A program made the position numbers and the translations under genes. The notes under the pieces are model-generated. The model was not told where the DNA came from. It was given only the letters and a program-made list of their open reading frames with translations, and did not search any database. Shown one piece after another: positions 58,825-64,000 of a stretch of 64,000 nucleotides of DNA. Position 1 is the first letter of the stretch. Every line of letters starts with the position of its first letter. Source of the DNA: Clarkia xantiana subsp. parviflora (lineage: Eukaryota; Streptophyta; Magnoliopsida; Myrtales; Onagraceae); assembly GCA_036873135.1 (NCBI GenBank), contig JAPTYO010000004.1, positions 368,322-432,321 of the forward strand. The letters run 5' to 3'.

Positions 58825-60496
58825 ATTATTATTGAGTGATTGATTAAAGCATTGTACGTAACTTATAAATATATGATATTGTCTTTCACCCGAAAGGTTT
58901 TCACATGAAAAAACTATTCATAAATCGAAGTACAGTAGAAAAAGTTATAGCTATTTGATTACGATATTTAATAATATATATTATTTTAGTATAAAAGTAA
59001 ACAAATATATTTTAGACATAAAAATTACATACTAGTGTTTAATGTGTGAACTAACCTGGTGTGTTTTAAACTTGTAATTGTTAGTTATGCTATGTGACAC
59101 AAGTGTACGCATTTAAGCCCAAAAACTCTTTAATACTCTATAATTGATTTTAAACATTAAAACTGTCGATTTCACTGTGTGTTATTATTTAATTTAATAC
59201 AAAAATTATATTTTTTTAATTAGATATTTTTAGCCACTTTTAATTTAGAAATTGATTGCACTTAAAACTTTTTTATGCTAGATTAGATTGGTTGAGCTCA
59301 AAATTTATTCAGTTTTTTTTTTTTTTTTATTGCATCATCATTTTTTTTTCCAAACATACCCATTATCTGTGTAATAAATATTCTAGTGCTCGAAGATAAG
59401 ATAGGACAAACAGACAACATTATTGAGATTTGATATGAAATGAAATCTATGGATGTATAGCTAGAGATATATAACATTATTAACAACTATAATAATGTAG
59501 TCAAGAATAACATCACATCACATTACATGATATGCTTGACTTTTTTTGCTTATAGCCTACATATATAAGAGCTAAAATTAAGTTTGATAAATTCCTTTTG
59601 CATTTAATTTAAGTTAATTTCATAGCCGTTAAATCAGTCAAAAGAGATAACACATCAAATTTTTAAAAATAAAAATAATTAAATGTTTTTATACAAATTT
59701 TAATATATAATTAAAAGTTGAATCTAATAATTAACAACGCCGTGTAAGTTGCGAGTGGACCAGTATGAAGCTTTAGCTTCGTTGCCGGCCAGAGCTCCTA
59801 GCCGACGCTACTAGCGCTACTGATGCCATCAGTCTGTCTACTTGGCCTCCCTTTCGCGACTCAAACTGCCGGTACGCTTTCCGGCTCGAGGTTCTTTTTC
59901 CTTCGAGTAAGGTCCACTCCTTTCATAAAACAAGAGGAGTTGTAGAGGATGTGATAGTGAGAGTCGGTGAGATGTTTTTCCCGGCCGATTTCTGAGTCAA
60001 AAATCAACTTAAATTACAATCGATTTTATTTTAATAACATCTTTTTATATAACTAACTTATTCACTGTTATAATGTTATGTATGAATTATATATATATAT
60101 ATAATATAAAAGAATTCAACTTGGACCTTTCATCCTGAGTGATTAATTGATTGATAATGAATCTGACCAATATACATTGATGAGTCATTGTTAATAAGAT
60201 CTGCCTTATAGATTATTATTGCATTGTTTATTTTGAAGAGAAATTTTCTTAAGAACACATTGTTTATATTATCCAAATAATACCCTCACTAAATTATAAA
60301 AAAACAATTTACATCCCATAAATTTGTGAGATTGAACAATTTAAAAGGACTTATAGTGAATCTCATGAAAGTTTGGAGAAAAAGTGTGAAGCTTACATTA
60401 AGGTAAATTATAAAAATAAATGTACGGTTTATAAGTTATATCTGTTACGGTGAAAAAAAATAATATATATATAACTGTTACGGATAACTATATTAA
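58825..60496. other. AT-rich intergenic DNA
   Basis: A T-tract lies near 59313-59328. A short GC-richer segment at 59740-59995 (GTTGCCGGCCAGAGCTCCTA.., CGGTACGCTTTCCGGCTCGAG) differs from its surroundings and may be a retroelement or gene fragment, but no protein is recognised. Otherwise nothing. Confidence 0.4.
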
Positions 60497-60506
60497 CTGT
60501 ATTGAG

Positions 60507-60685
60507 GAGAAAAACTTGGCTACAGCCGAGCCAACACGTGGAGCCTACGTGTTGGCTCGGCAACCAATCAAATGCTGACACGTGTCAGTTTTTACCTGAC
60601 ACATCAACAGTTGTCAGCTGTTGATTGGTTGCCGAGCCAACACGTAGGCTCCACGTGTTGGCTCGGCTGTAGCCAATAATTTCTC
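60507..60685. mobile_element. MULE-type hairpin MITE (179 bp) rich in CACGTG-like sites
   Basis: Arms of about 54 bp are perfectly complementary: TTGGCTACAGCCGAGCCAAC on the left matches the complement of the right end near 60677. The arm itself contains the nested inverted motif AGCCAACACGTGG/CCTACGTGTTGGCT. CTGTATTGAG flanks both sides (60497-60506 and 60686-60695), a 9-10 bp duplication. CACGTG occurs in both arms and in the loop (GACACGTGTC). Short, non-coding and nearly undecayed, so it is probably young. Confidence 0.85.
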
Positions 60686-60695
60686 CTGTATTGAG

Positions 60696-61333
60696 TATTG
60701 ACATTTCAAAGGGTTGACCACTATTCATAATATAAGTTTAAAAAAATTGGTTCTCCAAGTCAAAGCCCATGTCGTGTTAGGTGGTCACTAGTCAGTGTGT
60801 TCTGTATATAGATTAGATAGTGCCTTTCAAAGTCTGCACCTTAAGACCAAAAAAAAAAAAAAGTCTGCACCATATTGGGAAAAAAAATCTGCACCATTAA
60901 TGCTAAAATTACGTGCTGATTATTATATATTTAATTAACTAAATTGATAACCACATACCACTTACTACCTAACTATTTAATATATTGTATTATTTTAACA
61001 CTTATGTCTTTAATAATTAGATATTAGGAATTTTAAATTCATGAGTACCACTTTATCTTTTACACATAATACTAGTGAACTATGAAATAAGTATACTAAT
61101 AATATTATACTTTTGATGGAGTAATGGCCTATAATTATCTCGCGAAAAAAAAAAAATTACCTACCAAATTTATTATATAGTGAAGAATAATCTTCTTTAA
61201 AACAAAGGCTATTGAATTAAGTAGTTACTAGTATGGTCAAGAGAAACCACAGATTGTGAATATAAAAGAAGTCACTACACTACTAATTTATCCTTTCACT
61301 GGAAAAAAAATACCATGAAATTAATAATTTAAT
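60696..61333. other. AT-rich intergenic DNA, nothing recognised
   Basis: AAGTCTGCACC occurs twice near 60832 and 60861 around an A-tract. No gene or bounded element. Confidence 0.4.
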
Positions 61334-61848
61334 TGTAGGATTATGATGCTAGATAATATCAGGATATGTGCTAGATAATTAATACGCAACGGAAGATAGT
61401 GTACATACCTACTTAGCTTTTGTGTACCTTAGATCACTCGAAGGGGAATTCTCGATCCGCCGGACGGTTCTTCGCGGGATGAATCTCTGGAGTAACTTGA
61501 CACAATTTGGCACCTCCTTGGCTCTAGGTCTATTCGGTCGAAATTATGTGGTAATAGGGAGGTGGAATTTCTTTTAATCTCGCCACAAAGGAGGAGAGAA
61601 TTAACACTTAATAAATCACTTAGCACTCCCTATTTATAAGAGGAGCAAAGTGGACAAAAAGTCCACTTTGCCCTCCTATAATTCGGTCGACCACTATAAG
61701 CTAGGACGGCCCAATTTTGGGCCTCCCATGTCAATTGAGATTTTAGGTCTAGCCCAAAATCCCTAATGTGACATTACCTAATTACTTAGGTAATTAGCTT
61801 ATATTAATGGGCTCCCAATTACGGCGGCCCATTATCCAAATGCTAACA
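61334..61848 (-). mobile_element. Copia-like 3' LTR (515 bp)
   Basis: Minus orientation: starts TGTTAGCATTTGG, contains GGGCCGCC.. and GAGGCCCAAAATTGGGCC, a TATA region CTCTTATAAATAGGG (complement near 61630), and ends ATCCTACA. Just outside its start lies the purine-rich tract GCGAGTGGGAGC on the minus strand, as expected between internal DNA and a 3' LTR. Related copies lie at 23690-24160 (plus, right half) and 63813-64000 (plus, left half). Confidence 0.7.
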
Positions 61849-62460
61849 GCTCCCACTCGCAGGAATTGAATGGTGCCTATTAATATGTTGTCGTCCAACA
61901 CATCAGCATTTGTTTTTCGATCCAATCCCTGCTCCGAATAGTTCGTACGAGGTTTGCCCTGCAACCGGCGGACACGGCGAGCATCATGCTACTCATCTGT
62001 TAGGAGTGTTGTAGCGCCCGCGGAACATTGATTCCCCATGTCTAATTAACATGTGAAAAAATAATAGAGTTCTGCGATGTATCCTAGGTCAATTGTCATT
62101 CTCCAATTGCCCAGTTTCCACATAGGAATACTCATTCAGGGCAATCGTACAAGTATTTACAACCTTCAACTAATATCAGGCTGGTGGCCACCTAGTGAAT
62201 ACAAGGGATAAGCTAAGCCAACACCAAAATGGAAAAAAAAAAAAAAAAAAAAGACATTGGTTTCGAGCAGTGGATGACCTTGCATGCTGGGTAAGGCTAG
62301 ATGCGTGGTTTCCACCGGAGTGATCTTGATCTCTTTGTCGATGATGAAGCGACTCCACAACATTTGTTATGGGTCCTGTTCTCATAAGATCTTTTAGACG
62401 TCTTCACTGGCCACAACAGAGTCGCTCCACCACCTTCAGAATGGACCCGTGGAGCAAATC
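61849..62460 (-). mobile_element. Internal fragment upstream of the 3' LTR
   Basis: DNA on the internal side of the LTR, starting with the polypurine tract. It has no recognisable gag, integrase, reverse transcriptase or RNase H sequence. It contains an A-tract at 62231-62251. The right limit is arbitrary. It could be the 3' untranslated internal part of a Copia element or a non-autonomous derivative. Confidence 0.4.
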
Positions 62461-63812
62461 AGAAGACTAATGCATGTCTCAAAAATGGTTTATATATGAT
62501 TGGAAGCACAATTGTCAATTGAGACGAATTTAATGTGGGCCTCTTTTTTTTTTTTTTTTTTTAGCTTCATTTAGAGGAAAATTGATTGATTCAATTCTTT
62601 AACCGCTGTATATTTTTGCTTAATTACTAATTGACTGGAAAAAACTGTACATTTTGGTTGCATTTCTTAATTAGTGATGAATTGGGTAACAACTATATGT
62701 TTTTCCTTGATAATTAATGATAAATTGGTAACAACTATATTTTATTTACAAGTATAAAATTCTGATCGGTTGGCTTTGCAGAGCGGCGTCGTTTTGAATG
62801 AGCTGACGTGTGAAGCTCATATTGATTCTCGACCGAGACAATCTGTATTAGAAAGTGGATGCCTAAAGCGATGCCGTTTTTGGATGTGTGGAGTTTGATA
62901 ATGGAGCTTTGCTTGTATTGATGGGTTTGAAGTCGTTTTCAATGAATACCATTACCTACGGAGACGTTTAGAAAGTTTAGGCAGTTGTCGTTTTGCACTG
63001 TATACTACTTGTTACTTGTGTCGTTTTGAATAATGATGATGGAATTAATGATATGGTGTCATTTTTTTTTACTAAATACGTGGCAAGCTATTAGGCCTAG
63101 AGAATCTGGATAAATATATTATTTAGATACCAATTAATTTGTAGAACTTGTTTATTGTTTGACATAGAAAAGGTGTACCAATATTGTATAAAGTAATAAA
63201 GGGATAGGAACTAAAAATACTACAAACTATAGGTCATATTTCTAATCGCGGTCTAAGATTTAAAAAATTAATATCCGATATCCTAACTATTATATTAATT
63301 GATTTCCATTTTTTTTTTTTACTGATTTTGGCGTTGAAATTGAAAATTAAAGCATAAAAACAAGTTGTTTTCCACATTTTCAAAGTATCAGATTTATTGA
63401 TCATAGTTTAATCTTATCTGATACTTAAAAAACTTGTTTTCTTCTCGTTAATTTTAACAGAAAAAGTAGAATCAAACAATCTGATAGTTGAGACACTAAA
63501 TATCAACATTTTAAATTTGGGACAACGATTAGCAACATGACATACAATTTAGACTGTTTTTTTTTTGTCGATACAAGGGTTAATAACAATATTCTGGAAT
63601 ATGTAGAACTAAAGTCCAAATAGTTTTTATTCAGTAATCAACATACAATTAACAAGTAAGAGTATGCTTGTGAAAACTAAAATTGCGACACGCATACCGA
63701 ATGTGAAAGAGTGTATTTTTAAATGAGAGCCGTGTGGATCACGGTCTCCTTAAGGTAAGTTCGCCCCACCTTACCCTCAGGTTATGCAACGAGGTTTATC
63801 AAAGGGGCGATT
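62461..63812. other. AT-rich DNA with a fold-back relic
   Basis: The motif GTCGTTTTG recurs at about 62789, 62932, 62987 and 63019. At about 63215-63565 the arms (GGTCATATTTCTAATCGCGG and the complement of the 63520-63545 sequence) form an imperfect inverted repeat. No gene seen. Confidence 0.4.
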
Positions 63813-64000
63813 TGTAAGCATATGATGATGGACGCCGTAAATTGAAGCCCATTATATGTATATGTTACCTAAGTTAATTGGGTACATGTCACATTAGAAC
63901 ATTGGGCCAGACTCAAATCCCAATTGACATGAGAGGCCCAAAATATGGGCCTCCCTATACATAGGCCGGCCGAATATCGCCCCACCTCACCCTCAGGTTA
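63813..64000 (+). mobile_element. LTR left half, plus orientation, cut by the window end
   Basis: TGTAAGCATATGATGATGG.. follows the start of the 61.8 kb LTR with about one change in four: AGCCCATTA, TGTCACATTAG, CAATTGACATG, GAGGCCCAAAAT and GGGCC occur in the same order. It points opposite to the 61.3-61.8 kb LTR. CGCCCCACCT(T/C)ACCCTCAGGTTA occurs just before it (63762) and again at 63978, so this copy may be interrupted there. Confidence 0.6.

Overview
The window is nuclear DNA from a eudicot plant. The genes have many short introns with GT..AG borders, their products match plant-specific families (ARF, remorin, CIPK, plant mTERF, TIR), and the AT-rich spacers are packed with plant transposable elements. 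The right-hand gene set also reads as a microsyntenic block. ARF6-like (+), remorin (-), PhnP-like metallo-hydrolase (-) and CIPK23-like (-) occur here in the order that, from memory, Arabidopsis keeps at At1g30330, At1g30320, At1g30300 and At1g30270.

Layout. 1-6.6 kb: an LTR with a palindromic repeat array, a tRNA-like SINE head, a GC-rich hAT-like relic, a CACTA-type end, a decayed PMD-domain gene and two fold-back elements with perfect 9-bp target duplications. 6.66-12.3 kb: the ARF6-like gene with four upstream ORFs, 14 coding exons and a miR167 site. 14.4-17.4 kb: a remorin gene (-). 17.4-31.5 kb: transposon-rich spacer holding a Tourist-type MITE, hAT-like relics, a LINE relic invaded by LTRs and another 9-bp-duplication fold-back. 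31.66-32.56 kb: an intronless Arg/Ser repeat ORF with a TATA box. 33.4-37.2 kb: the metallo-hydrolase gene (-, 9 exons). 38.8-39.7 kb: an intronless organellar mTERF gene (-). 40.85-42.6 kb: UTP23 (-, 6 exons) with a telo-box/site II promoter. 42.9-46.8 kb: the second MITE copy, several fold-backs and a TIR-only gene (-). 46.8-50.7 kb: a hAT-type element, then a LINE relic carrying a solo LTR. 54.1-57.6 kb: CIPK23-like kinase gene (-, 14 exons). 57.9-64 kb: more relics, including a near-perfect hairpin element, a Copia-like 3' LTR and an oppositely oriented related LTR at the edge.

The genes do not form one pathway. ARF6 is an auxin-responsive transcription factor controlled by miR167. CIPK23 is a calcium/CBL-dependent kinase of ion transport. 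The remorin is a plasma-membrane scaffold, mTERF an organellar nucleic-acid-binding protein, UTP23 a small-subunit processome factor, and the TIR protein probably belongs to immunity signalling. Exon borders were read by eye and checked by reading frame and protein-family continuity; no search was run. All six spliced models sum to multiples of three.
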